Assembly: GCA_047495785.1 (NCBI GenBank)
Contig: JBLDXI010000010.1
Span: 1,550,001-1,614,000, forward strand
Direction of reading: 5' to 3'
Length of the DNA: 64,000 bases
Origin: Lepidodermella squamata
Taxonomy: Eukaryota; Gastrotricha
Shown: piece by piece, positions 1 to 11,172 of the stretch
Position numbering within the stretch: position 1 is the stretch's first letter
Layout of the letters: the number at the start of each line of letters is the position of its first letter
The notes under the pieces: generated by a model
What the model was told of the DNA's origin: nothing
The model's input: only the letters and a program-made list of their open reading frames with translations
Database searches by the model: none
Program-made: the position numbers and the translations under genes

Positions 1-1423
1 GATACCAGTAAGAAAATGTCCATAGCTTTCAAATAGGAAATATTAGGCAGGCCTACTTTGAAGCTCATATTTGCGAAGGTAGTCATGGTAAGGACTGTTG
101 TTACTCCTAGACTAACTCTAGCCGGGGCTGAGTTCCTCGGTATCCAGAAGCTAATCCATGAAATCACGACTATCAAACACGCTGGGATGTAGATTTGGGT
201 TAGGTAGAAGCCGAGATTTCTAGCGAGGTAGATGTCGAACACCAGGCGGGAGTGGTTGTAGCCATCTTGGCGCAGGGCCCATGTTTCGAGGGTGCGGAAG
301 CCGTGGATTACGAAGTGGAGTAGAGATCCAGCCTCTGAGCTGAAAGCTGCCGCCTCTGTATTGACACCGGTATCGTCTGGATCACTGCGATACCACTTGT
401 AGACCATATCGTTGTATGGAAAGGCATACGATTCAACTTAAATGGTAAAATATAAGAAATAGTAATGAAAACAAAGGAAAACACACCATAAAGTGGGCAT
501 CTTTGATGGTCAAGCTGTTCAAATCCTTCATTAATTATTAAAGGTGGCATTCATTTCAATTTTACCGGGAAATATTTGAAGTTCATGTAGCAAGTTGCGC
601 GTACGGTCAGTCGAAGTGATTGCGTAACATGGCCATCTGGCATTATTTGAATGTAGGAATTTAAACCGGTCACGTGATGAAATGACGCCATCTTTTCATT
701 GACAAAATACGTATCAGGACGCCATACAGCTTTATAAAAAAACATTTTCATTGATGAATGAAAGGAAAAAAATTGCCTACCTGAGTAAAATTCTGCTGAC
801 GATATCATTATTGACTCTTCCGCATCGTCCTCTTCATGAGTTACGCTCCATTTCAGTCGATGATCCGTCCAAGTTTGACGGATGTACAGATCCGCCGTGT
901 AGTCCATCTCTGCCTCTGAAATTCGACTAATGGCGCTGATAAAAATCGCACAGGTGACCACAACAGGTGTCGAGTAAACGTTAGGCCTCAATCGAGGGTC
1001 GTAGCCAGACCTTCGAAGACGAATGAAGAACGCCGTGATATTCGGGTAGTTTTTCGGTTCTTTAAAACCCGCTGGATGGGCTTCATCTCCGTGTTCACCC
1101 TCGTGAGGATCAGCGACGACTATTATTTCGTTGACTGATTGTGACTTCATCGGATTCCCGGTCGGCCTAACAGGTTTTGTTGGCGCAATTGGTATTTCTG
1201 TTGTTTTTGGAGCAGATGGGGTCAACATTTCTGAAGTGAGGTCTTCAATTTCATACACAACAGCGTCAGTAATTTCATTCAAAACACCGCTTTGAATTGT
1301 GTTCGGACCCTGAGTTGTCGCAGCATCGCCGCCCAAGTTACCTGTCCCTGGAGTAGATGGAGCCAAAATGGGTCTAAAAGTTGATAGATTTGCAAAAAGG
1401 AAATAAAGGCAGGATTGATACAT
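1..1423 (-). CDS. Anion-type Cys-loop receptor subunit (GABA-A/glycine-receptor-like), 3' end cut by window
   Basis: Ligand-gated chloride channel subunit of the plasma membrane, by family. Exons on the minus strand: 781-1423, 566-729, 487-514, 1-436 (continues outside); introns are 51, 51 and 50 bp. The 28-bp exon 487-514 supplies the second half of the Cys-loop; with it the loop reads C-YMNFKYFPLDHQR-C, the canonical 13-residue spacing. Seen in order: a long Pro/Thr-rich N-terminus, the beta1 motif YDPRLRP, WRPDTYF (loop A region), the Cys-loop, M1 near FYLTQIYIPACLIVVISW, and M2 beginning PARVSLGVTTVLTMTT. The PAR motif before M2 marks anion selectivity in this superfamily. M3 starts at the window edge. 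The start at 1423 is the first Met of the frame; the signal peptide is weak, so an upstream exon is possible. It differs clearly from the tandem receptor array at 28-58 kb. Family assignment is firm; the subtype (GABA, glycine, histamine or pH-gated) cannot be settled. Confidence 0.88.
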
Positions 1424-1947
1424 GCTTGTAATTAAATGCTGCTTTTTCAGTTCATCTTCGCCATTTTTGCTGGTAGAATTTTCGCAAAATTCAGTGTTAA
1501 CATATTTTTCTCAAAAACGTCTTCTCAAGGGAGATCCAGGGCATCCAATCTTGCAAATATGCGATATTTATCATAGATTTTAGTCTCACTTTTCAATAAT
1601 TCGAGTTATTCTGTATAAATGTTTCGACACCTTTTTATTTTCTCACTGACCAGTTTTGTCTTTAAGGGAATTAGTATATTTATTCCGTGTTAACAAAATT
1701 GCGAGCTTTTTCATTGTATATTTCGAGAATCATCGTGATTACGTAGGTAAGTTGCTTTCAAACTCTGCTATCGTTTGTTAAAACTCTCAACCCCACAGTT
1801 AATTACGCGCCCACAAACCACGCAAGCAGAAAAATGGCTGCGTAAACACACGTAACAATAATGACTCATCACAATATAAAACCAACCATTTTTTACGCTC
1901 ATTCATAAAAAACAGTTTTTTCCAAAAAACTAAGAGTCAACTACTTG
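1424..1947. promoter_or_regulatory. Shared upstream region of two divergent genes
   Basis: This 524-bp AT-rich stretch separates the minus-strand receptor gene from the plus-strand thioester protein, so it must hold both promoters. A TATA-like string (AATATAAAA) lies near 1871-1879, about 70 bp before the plus-strand ATG at 1948, and is the only candidate core element I can point to. No coding sequence is seen. Confidence 0.4.
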
Positions 1948-4900
1948 ATGAAAACTTACTTGTGCTTTGCTTCTCTTGCTACGTTGATCGTAGCCGCAAT
2001 CGCCGATGGCCCACCGCCGAATTTGCAGCAATTTGTTGTGGTCGCACCGGGAACTGTCCGGCCGAAGAATGCGCCCTATTCATTTCACCTGACGCTGTTT
2101 CAAAATCAAAGCTACGTGATACCTGTTACCTTCCAAGCTGAACTCGTCCAGCTATTCGGATCAGGATCAGAACTTGTATTAGCTAAGCAGCAATTCACTC
2201 AAAACGCATGTAGGTATCGATTTTATGATACTGGGATTCCTATTTTAAATCTAAATTTTCAGTTGGTAGCCAGCAATTTACGTTTACTAGTCATTTGGAT
2301 GCAAGACAAGGCGTTGACAATTCAAACTTCACTATCCGAATCACGTTCAACCGTCAGAATAACGCTAGGTTACCCGCAAGTGCTGTGACGAGCTCAATCA
2401 CCCCATCGACCCCGGAATACTACGCTTATATCCAGACGGACAAAAAAATGTACCGACCTGGTCAAGTGGTCTACGTCGCGGCTTTCATGGTCGATCGAGA
2501 CTTGAAGCCGAGTGTGGAGAACAGAACGAGGAACTTCACTGTTTCAGTCAGAGACCCGTTGGGAAATCTGGTTGGACTCTGGACTGATATAACCCCGCCT
2601 AAAAGCATGTGGAGAGGCACGTTGCAACTCCCTCCTATTGTGATAAACGGGCAATGGACTGTTACCCTGAACTCCTCTGTGGTAAGGAAACCTCAGAGTA
2701 ATCCAAGCCTTTCAGTCTTTAAGCATTTTGCCATTTTAGCTTCCTAAAAGTGTCGAGAGGAGCATTATTGTCGACCAATATGGTAAATTCTAGTTGAATA
2801 ACTTAATTGTTGTTTTATTCCTTTCAACATTTGTAGAATTGCCAAGATTTGACGTAGCAGTGAACTTGCCTTATGGAAACGCCTGGCTTTTTGATCCTAA
2901 CGATGAGAGCCGTTATTCTGGCCAAGTCTCCGCTAAGTATGCACTACCATTCACCCTTTAACGATCAATCCTAATACTTTCCTATTTCTGCTACACATTT
3001 GGAAAGCCAGTAAGAGGACAAGCTGTTTTGACTCTTACTTCAACCGGAGGCTGCAACCCAACCTATGATACCAGTGATTTCGCTAACAGCCCTTACAGTT
3101 TCCTGGTTCAACTCTACGGCGATGGAGCTGCTGAGGAGGGTCTCTTCATCGCAAGTGGCTTGAACGATATCATTGCTCCGGATTCGTAAGTTTACTCATT
3201 TCATAGACATTTCTCGAGTTAAAATCATTCCTGTAGATTGAGTGGCATCCCAGTTCTCAACCAACCAATTTGTGCCCTGAATTTTGATGTTGAAATAACG
3301 GATTATATATCAGGCACGAACGTTAAGACTCAAACCTATGCCAACGTGTTCAAGAACCAGTTCCGAGTTGAGTTCCTTGAGCCAACGATAGGCCGACCTA
3401 TGGCGCCTGGTTCAAAATTCGATTTCGTCGCTAAGGTCAGCCCGACAACTTACACGCTTCAAGGCGACCCTAACAACCAAGCTGCTGACGGTCTTGATGT
3501 TATATTGGAATTCTATACGTTTAAGAATGGCGACGATCTAAGAATTTGCCAACAAGACTGGTCCGGCCTTTCAGATTCATCCCGAATTCAAAGAATGACT
3601 GTCAAAACTAACTCCTCGGGTGTGTCGGCTCTCAACGGACTTCAAGTCGCTCAGGACGCTGTGAAGATCGGCCTGAGGGTCGTTCTGCCCTCCGGAATCG
3701 ACATAATCGGCGAAAACTGCGCGGCTTTTGATGTGAAACAAGATAAATCCGTCATTCTAACTCTGGATGATGGCTCGAAGATCCCGAAAATTGGCGACTT
3801 CCTCAACTTCAAAGTCAGTCTGAACTTCCCCGGGGATGTTTACTTTGTCATTGCCGCGATAAGTAACGGCCAAATCCTGTCTCATGCAAGGATACCTGTT
3901 TCTGCTTTCACCGAGTCCTCTGGCGCATGGCAGACTGCTTACGTCTCTCAGCAACTTTCCGCTCAAACTCTGGCTCCAAGAGCGGTCGGAATTGCTTGGG
4001 CTATTGATCCAGCCACAAACCGATTCCTTAGTGATGTTATCAGCTTCAAAGTCAATAGTATGATTAAGCAAAACGTTTCGCTGGGCTACAGCGATGCTTC
4101 TGCCCCTGTTTCTGCCTCGAAGAACTGCGCCACGAGACCGAAATCTGAGAAATGGATCAATATTAAGACAACAGAGCCTAATGCGTGGGTTGCAATGCTG
4201 GCTGTTGATAAGAGGGTCAGACTTCTGCCGGAAAATCGTGGTGCTTTAGCGTCTAATGAGGCATTGATGCGAATGGTTGACCCTGGGTTCAGCCGCCTCG
4301 CTAATTTAGATGATACTGACCAGTGCTGGTCATGTGGAGTTCCGTTTTGGTATCCGGCTGATTCGCTGGCTGTCAAAACGCCTGAGGCTATGTTCCGAGC
4401 GGCGAATATGATGCTGATCATTGGCAATCCGACTATTGTTGGCAGCAGGGCTATGTCGACACCAGATAACGGGCAGAATGTCTATGTTTCTGGAACGTCT
4501 CGAACCCTGGGAATTGATCCGGTCGATATTCGAAGCAATCTACCCGAAACTTGGTTCTGCGTATTGGCTGAAGCGTTAGTTGTCATTAAATCATTTCCAT
4601 TCAATTCAAATTATTTTCCTTTTAGGGATTCGAAAGGAGAGATTCATCTACCAGTTACTCTTCCTGACTCAATCACTGCATGGTCAACTACCGCTTTTGC
4701 TCTCGGTAACAATCTGGGTTTTGGCGCAACAGCTGCCCCTGTCGATCTCATTTCCCGGAAACTTCTTTTCGTCGACTTGATCATGCCCCAGAGATCAGTC
4801 ATTCTCGGCGAGGAATTCGCCGTTCCAGCCGCCATTTACAACTACGCAAATGCTGATATGACAATCACGCTTACCATGGAAGACTTGAGCAACCCGCCTT

Positions 4901-7676
4901 CGTTTGAAATGAGCACAGATGGCGGCATTACTTACAAATCCGGACAGCCGGCGACTCGATCTGTGAACCTCCCGGCTAATCAAGCCAAGTCGTTAGTCCT
5001 CTGGATAAGACCGTTGGTTGTCGGAGCGACACCGATGAGATTAACTGCGAGAGGTGTCCCGAAATCGAAGGTTGACCCGAGTATTGGAGGAAACCCTGAC
5101 TGTACCGATGCCGACTATAATAGTCAAGATTTCTCGGTCCTGAATGATGTTTTAGAGCTTTACAACTTCACTGTAGAGGTAGGATACCTCTCGCTCAAAT
5201 ATAAACTTTTCTAAATTCTGAATTTTACAGCCTGAAGGTATGCCGGTATATGCCAACAAGGCCTTCTTCTATCGGGTTTTACCTGGCTCCCCTCAACAAA
5301 TCAATGTCACAGAACGAGATCTGCTCGCCAACGTTTCCTCATCCGTAATCGTCCCTGGTTCCAAAATGTACGAAGTTGGTGTTAGCAGCGACCTCCTCGG
5401 ACCTGTTTTAACCAATTTCGGCGACCTGGTCCGCATGCCATCGGGATGCGGCGAGCAGCTTCTCAAGAGCATGATGCCCAATGCTTTCGTTTACAAGTAC
5501 CTCAAATCAACAAACCAGTTGTTCGAACCAATGAAGACAACTCTGTACGGCTATATAACCCTCTACCTGCCGCAAGTCGCTTGGTACCAGAATTGGAACG
5601 GTGGGTACAGTGTTTGGGGTCCTTATGCAAACTACCCATACAATATTGCTTCCACCTGGCTAACTGCCTTCATCGGGCGATATTTGGTGTTCTGCTCTAA
5701 GAATGTCGACCTCTTCCCCACGGATAATTTTGCGATTGACCGAGCATTTATTTTCCTATCGCAACAAATCAGCCCGAACGGAAGCGTTGCTGAGCCGTAT
5801 CCAGGCGTTACTCACCCTGAAATGAAGGGCGGAGCTACTCGGGATATCAATCTCGCGATGTACGTATACTCAACTTTCGCAGAGGCTGGCCGGCTTCAAA
5901 ATATGGTAAGATTCCGCTAAAACGAGTTGCTTTGACCTATAATTTTGTTGTTATCTAGTGGTACCGAGATGCCGTTCGAGCTGTTATCAGTAGAACAGCA
6001 GCCTCTTCGAATGACCCCTACCAACTCGCTCTGGCGGCCTATGCCACCTCTATCAACGAAACTGATAGAAGAGACATATCGACTGTTGCTCTTAACAGAT
6101 TAATGGGCATGGCCTTGAAATCAGGTTCAAAAGATTCAGAGATGATCTACTGGATCCCTGGAGACCCGAAAAACTATCCAGCACCTATGCAACCTGTAAG
6201 TTGGAAAATTTGACCTGGATTCCGAGACATTTATGTATTATATTAGCCATCTGCGGTTGAAACTGCTGGATACGCTCTTTTGGCTCTTATCAACAACAAA
6301 CGGGTTGAGAGTGCTTCAGTCAATAGATATCTGGTCGCCCAACGCAATTCTTTAGGAGGATTCAGCCAGACTCAAGACACTGTTGTAGGGCTTCACGCCA
6401 TGTCTGAATTCGCGGCTGGTCTGGCGAGTGTAACCACAGATTTGACCGTCAACGCGGTTTTCAAATACGCCTCAGGCTTTTCATGGACGAATCCTCAACC
6501 AATCAGGATAACGGCTGCTAACGCGAAGGTTTTCCAGAGGATCAACCCTCCAAAACGAGTTAACGACGATTTGGTCGTCACTACGATTTCAAGCTCCGGA
6601 TCTGGTTATCTTTACGCTCAAGTCTCGATGCGTTACAATGTTCGAATCAACGAAACTGGCGAGACTACCTCTGACATTGATATAACAACCCTATCAGTCC
6701 GGTCTAGCTTCAAACTACTCGCGAGTGAGAGCAAATTCCAGGCAGCGAGTAATGCACCGGTTTTGACGAGACCTGCGAAATCGAACGTGACTCTTGCTCG
6801 TTCGAAGAGGCAGGTTAACACCGGTTGGATGGATACGTTCGGGTCGGACGATGGCGAGGAAGTAACTGTAGCCACGAGACCTCCTAATGTTAGGGTATTA
6901 TCTCCTACAACTCGGACGACTGTAAAAGCCGGAATTGCAACCTTTTCATTCGCAACGACAACTACAACGAAAGCGACTACCACCACTACAACGACAAAGC
7001 CGACTACTACTACTACACGGTCGACAGCTAAAGCAGTTGTGACGACTACAACTACTCGAGCTACTACGACTCCCCCAACAACCCCTTCGCCAGTGGTTAT
7101 CGACACCCTCGCGAATGATGGGATAGGAGATGATGTAATTGTGAGAGCGTGTATAAGGTAATTTTACTGAATTTAGTGAGGGCCAATCGCTAATTCTCTT
7201 TGTTTTCCAGTAATGCGACTACAGATGCAAAACAGGGTATGGTAGCTATGGAATTCTTTTTACCGTCCGGTTTTGGTGGTGATCTTGAAAAGACTAAGCG
7301 CCTGAATTCATTGCGATTCCTCAACCCCGGGAACTCTTCCTCCGATAACGTGAAGACTTCCCTGAACACTACAGTAACTGGACCTGTACTGAAAGACCCA
7401 AGACTCCAGCAAATCGAGCTAACACCGAAATCACTCGTCTACTACTTCGACTTGGTTAGTTTCCTCAATTATTATAAAATCTCTCATGAAATCCTTTTCA
7501 AACTTTTTCAGAATATCAGCGGAAGTGGTCAAGCGTGCATTTTGGCCAGTTTATACCGTCAGTCACAAGTCAGGAATACGAAACAGCCCTATGTTACAGT
7601 ATACAACTACTATCGGCCAGCTTTGAACAGACAAGTATCTTACAAATTCACGAAAATGGCTATGCCAAGAAGCTAG
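1948..7676 (+). CDS. Alpha-2-macroglobulin-family thioester protein (A2M/TEP/CD109-like), secreted
   Basis: Secreted thioester protein that by family traps proteases or tags microbes. Exons: 1948-2209, 2263-2681, 2740-2782, 2837-2936, 2991-3185, 3237-4574, 4626-5178, 5231-5905, 5959-6195, 6247-7157, 7211-7454, 7512-7676; they join in frame to 1713 aa, a usual length for the family. Signal peptide at residues 1-20 (MKTYLCFASLATLIVAAIA); the ATG at 1948 is preceded by a TTG in the same frame. Macroglobulin domains include KMYRPGQVVY and YTFGKPVRG; the intramolecular thioester GCGEQ is at 5444-5458, followed by the WLTAF helix of the thioester domain. A receptor-binding-like C-terminus follows (exons 11-12). 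Odd points: the intron 2937-2990 ends in TG instead of AG; a furin-type RSKR site at 6799-6810 and a Thr-rich mucin-like linker (about 6955-7090) lie just before the C-terminal domain. AATAAA is at 7718. The bait region is in exon 6, not mapped further. Confidence 0.93.
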
Positions 7677-8010
7677 GCTATATCTACGCTAGTATTTTTA
7701 ATTCTTATTACGAGCCAAATAAAAGTTAATATGAAAGGAAGTACTGATGAGACTATTATCTCCCCCAACCTTATTAACACGCTTACGACGCGTGCTGCGA
7801 TTAAGTGTAGGTGCAAAAAGATGCCTGCAACATTAATATCACATTTCCACGCTGGTCGCATTAACACCACGTGAAGCTGCTTAATTGCGGTCAGCATTAC
7901 ATAAAGCCGCCATCTAAAGCCGACGTAGCTCAATGGGAGTTTCAGTTCAAGTGTACGCACAAGAATTTTGAGTTGCTGTTGCGGGTGGACCTGGCACAAA
8001 AGCAAGAGAA
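7677..8010. other. Intergenic, 3' UTR and upstream region
   Basis: Holds the AATAAA of the thioester gene at 7718-7723, then 290 bp before the next ATG. A short string near 7925-7938 looks like a tRNA A-box but no B-box or cloverleaf follows. Nothing else seen. Confidence 0.4.
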
Positions 8011-10244
8011 ATGTTCATTTTCGTGATATTTTTTCATTTCTCATTTGCGGCGAATGCTTTTATACCGGATGAATCTCTAGCAGCAGACGGGCCTAGTTAT
8101 ATGGCCAACTACAACTTGAGCTCGCCAATAGATGATTTGCTAACCCAGGCCTTTCCGCCCGAAATGTTCGCAGCAGCTAATGGAAATGTTGAAAAGCTTA
8201 TGGAGTTACTAGAAGCGTACAACGATTCATCTGTTGGAGCGAACGTTCGAGATTGGGTGGGCCAGACTCCTTTACACCTCGCAGCCAAGTTTGGGAAGTT
8301 GGAAACAGCTAAACTCCTTCTCCAAAATGGCGCCGATCCCAATGCGAGGAACCGCGATTTCGACGAAACTCCCATTCATTTGGCTGCGAAGTCTGGTTAT
8401 GACGACCTGGTTCAGTTGCTGATCGAAGGCGGGGCAGATGTAAATGCTCAGATAGCTCTGGCCAATATGACGGATTTTCAGTTCCTTGGCGGGACTCCAT
8501 TGATTTACGCGTTAGAAAACTGCGAATCGATAGAAACTGTTCGTAAGTTAGTTGAAATGGGCGGTGCTAGTGTTAACCTACCCAACGGCTACGACGAGAC
8601 GCCGCTTCATATCGCTATGATCCGGCAAAATATCGAAATAATTTCGTTTCTCATCAAAAAAGGAGCGAATGTTAACGCGAAGGATAGAGACAATCGAACT
8701 CCGATGAACTTCTTCGCCTCTGAGAAACAGGACTATCAGCAATTGCCCCTGCTTGATTACTTGCTGAACAATGGGGCTGAGCTGGATACTCGGGATGTAA
8801 ATGGGCTGACCCCGTTACAAAATGCAGCAATCCGTGGATACAAGACTGTGGTTAAATTTTTGATAGAAAAAGGATCGAGTATCAACAAACTGGGCCCGCG
8901 AGGGCGATCTGTCTTCCGAGACCCTATCCAATTCAGGTATCTTCGGAATCCTGCTACAATCCGGTTCTTACTACAAATTGGCGCGGACCCAAATCTGGGA
9001 AACAATCAGAAATGTAACCAGCCTTTGTTCTGTCTGGCTAATTTACCCCTTACTGACTACACGACGGACAAAGATCGAATTTTGGAGATCGCTTCCTTAC
9101 TCGTCGCTCATGGCGGGGACGCGAATGCGACTGATATCTGTTCAAATCTTACTGCGATCGAATTAGCGGAGTCGAGAGGAATGACTGAACTTGTTGATGT
9201 TTTCCTTGGTCGACATGATAGATACATTATCGATATGGAGTTAGGTGAGTGATGATAAATTGCTATATAGCCTTAATCTTGATCTATCTTTTTTTAGCTG
9301 AGGAAGATTTATCAGTTGAAGGCGTAAATAAATTCAGCAAAATCGCCCTTGAAGCTTTGGATGATGTAGTTCTACAACTCTCAAAAGATCAAATTAACGA
9401 AAAAGACTGGCTAGGCCAAACAGCTCTTCACGTTTCGTCTTTCCTCGGCCGAACTCAGGTTTCAATGGTGCTGTCATGGTTCGGCCATGACATTCACGCA
9501 AGAGACTTTAGATCGCGAACGCCTTTAATCAATGCCGCCAGGACGGGCAATGTCAAGCTGATGACTCATTTCCTCGACCTAGGCGCGGAAATTGAGGCGA
9601 GAGATCAGTTTGGCTACACTTCTCTTCTAACAGCGGTTCAGCAAGCGAACAGCCCGCAAGCTGTTCGGTTTTTGATCTCACGGGACGCGAATCTTGAGGC
9701 GAGAAATTCGGATGGGTTAACAGCGCTCCATATTGCGGCGCAAAGTCAAAACTTCGAAGTTATTGAGATGCTGCTAGATTCCGGGGTTTCGCCGAATATC
9801 AGAGGAAAAAACGGAGAGACCCCCGCGAATCACGTTCTATCAATTCGATGCTGTTACCCGCAAATACCAACTTTAGATTATTTAGTGAAAAATGGCGCTG
9901 ACCTCAACTTACCAGACTTTAAAGGTCGGACTCCGTTACATGGAGCACTCAATACAAGAAAACGTCCGGAAATTCTGTGGTATTTACTGGCTAATGGTGC
10001 AAACCCAAAAGCGGTAGATCGGGATGGTTGCAATCTACCACTTCCGACCTACCTTAACCGGGTTTTATCTGACAAAACAAAAAGCGACAAGGAAATTGCG
10101 ATTACAGTCAAATGGATGTTGTACTATGGCGCTGATCCTTTGAAAGGCGATCAGTGTTTGGCTACCCCAACCCCATTAGAAATGGCTTCAAGATCAGGCC
10201 GGAAGATTGTTCATAACATTATTGAAGGTTTTATACAATTGTAA
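8011..10244 (+). CDS. Secreted ankyrin-repeat protein, copy 1
   Basis: Exons 8011-9244 and 9298-10244, joined over a 53-bp intron (GTGAGT...TTTTTTTAG), give 726 aa. Residues 1-16 (MFIFVIFFHFSFAANA) form a good signal peptide, which is unusual for an ankyrin protein because the fold is normally cytosolic. After a conserved FPPEMFAAA segment the protein is almost wholly ankyrin repeats; TPLHLAAKFGKLETAKLLL and TPIHLAAKSGYDDLVQLL are typical units, and roughly a dozen can be counted. The second exon restarts with a weaker set (DWLGQTALHVSS). No transmembrane segment or other domain is seen. It is the tandem sister of the gene at 11173-13511, sharing intron position, length and several near-identical repeats. 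AATAAA at 10258. Role unknown; an extracellular binding scaffold or matrix protein is possible, but localisation rests on the signal peptide alone. Confidence 0.88.
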
Positions 10245-11172
10245 TCATTTTTTACAGAATAAACTCACTGATGACCCATTTTCTGAAATTGCGAGTACAT
10301 CAGTTTCTTTGTCCGCTATCTCCATGAATTTGCATAAATTATGAGGGTAAGGATAATCATCTATCAGATCTCTGCTTTGCGAGGACCTACGCTTTGCTCA
10401 CACCGGAAAGCCCAAATTGCTAGGCAACATAATGCTTACACAAATATTCATTACTGCTAAAAAAAGCAATAAAAAATACGCACTCACGATTTGATTGTGC
10501 CGGTAGAGAAAAAAAACCGTTTTTTCCAACAAAGTGCTATCAAAGTCATTTTTTACAAGTTTTATCCTCCAATTTCATTCAACTTTCTATCAATGGCGCT
10601 CATTATATTGGGACATCAAATTTGAGCTTTAATGGAGCTATAACTCAATTAAATGGTCACCTACGGCGTTATAACTCATTAGCAAGAGTAAAAACAGGAG
10701 AGCTCCTCAGTAGATTTATTTTTGATTTTTCTAGCATTTTACTACATCAATGATCTGTGCGCCAAGCCGCTACGTTACATACCACGAGGCGTGAAAAAAA
10801 CCTGCTCCATGAAGATGAGCGCGAGGGAAAAAAATCAGCGCTCGTGTATCATGCTTATCTACTGCCAAAGCGTGTAAAAAACCCACTAGAAAAACACCCT
10901 ACAAGACGAACGTTGTACTGCCTCGAAATATCTGCTTGCATAGAAATTTCGCGGCGAGTGAGACTACAAATTATTAATCTTTCCTTATAGCGTGTGTGTT
11001 ATCTCATATTTAGATTGCGGCTATTAGCGAGAAAATTCGTAACGTGCTTAATCGCCCGTCGTAAAGAACGGAGAAGAAGCAGAAGGTGTGCTGGCTAATT
11101 TGACCAGGGTTAATCGCTTTCGCCAAGGTTGACTTAGAAGTGCACCCACCCGAATGCCCGAAGTTGGATGAG
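10245..11172. other. Intergenic between the two ankyrin genes
   Basis: About 930 bp. It contains the AATAAA at 10258 and A/T-rich sequence; open frames here (for example 10757-10990) have no recognisable content and no paralogue in the window. I see no repeat or RNA gene. Confidence 0.4.

Noticed and set aside
6633-7106. 157-codon minus-strand frame rich in Val.
   Set aside because: Exact antisense of the Thr-rich linker of the thioester gene; Val runs are the mirror of Thr codons.
7920-7990. tRNA-like A-box (TAGCTCAATGGGAG).
   Set aside because: No B-box at the right distance and no cloverleaf stems; chance match.
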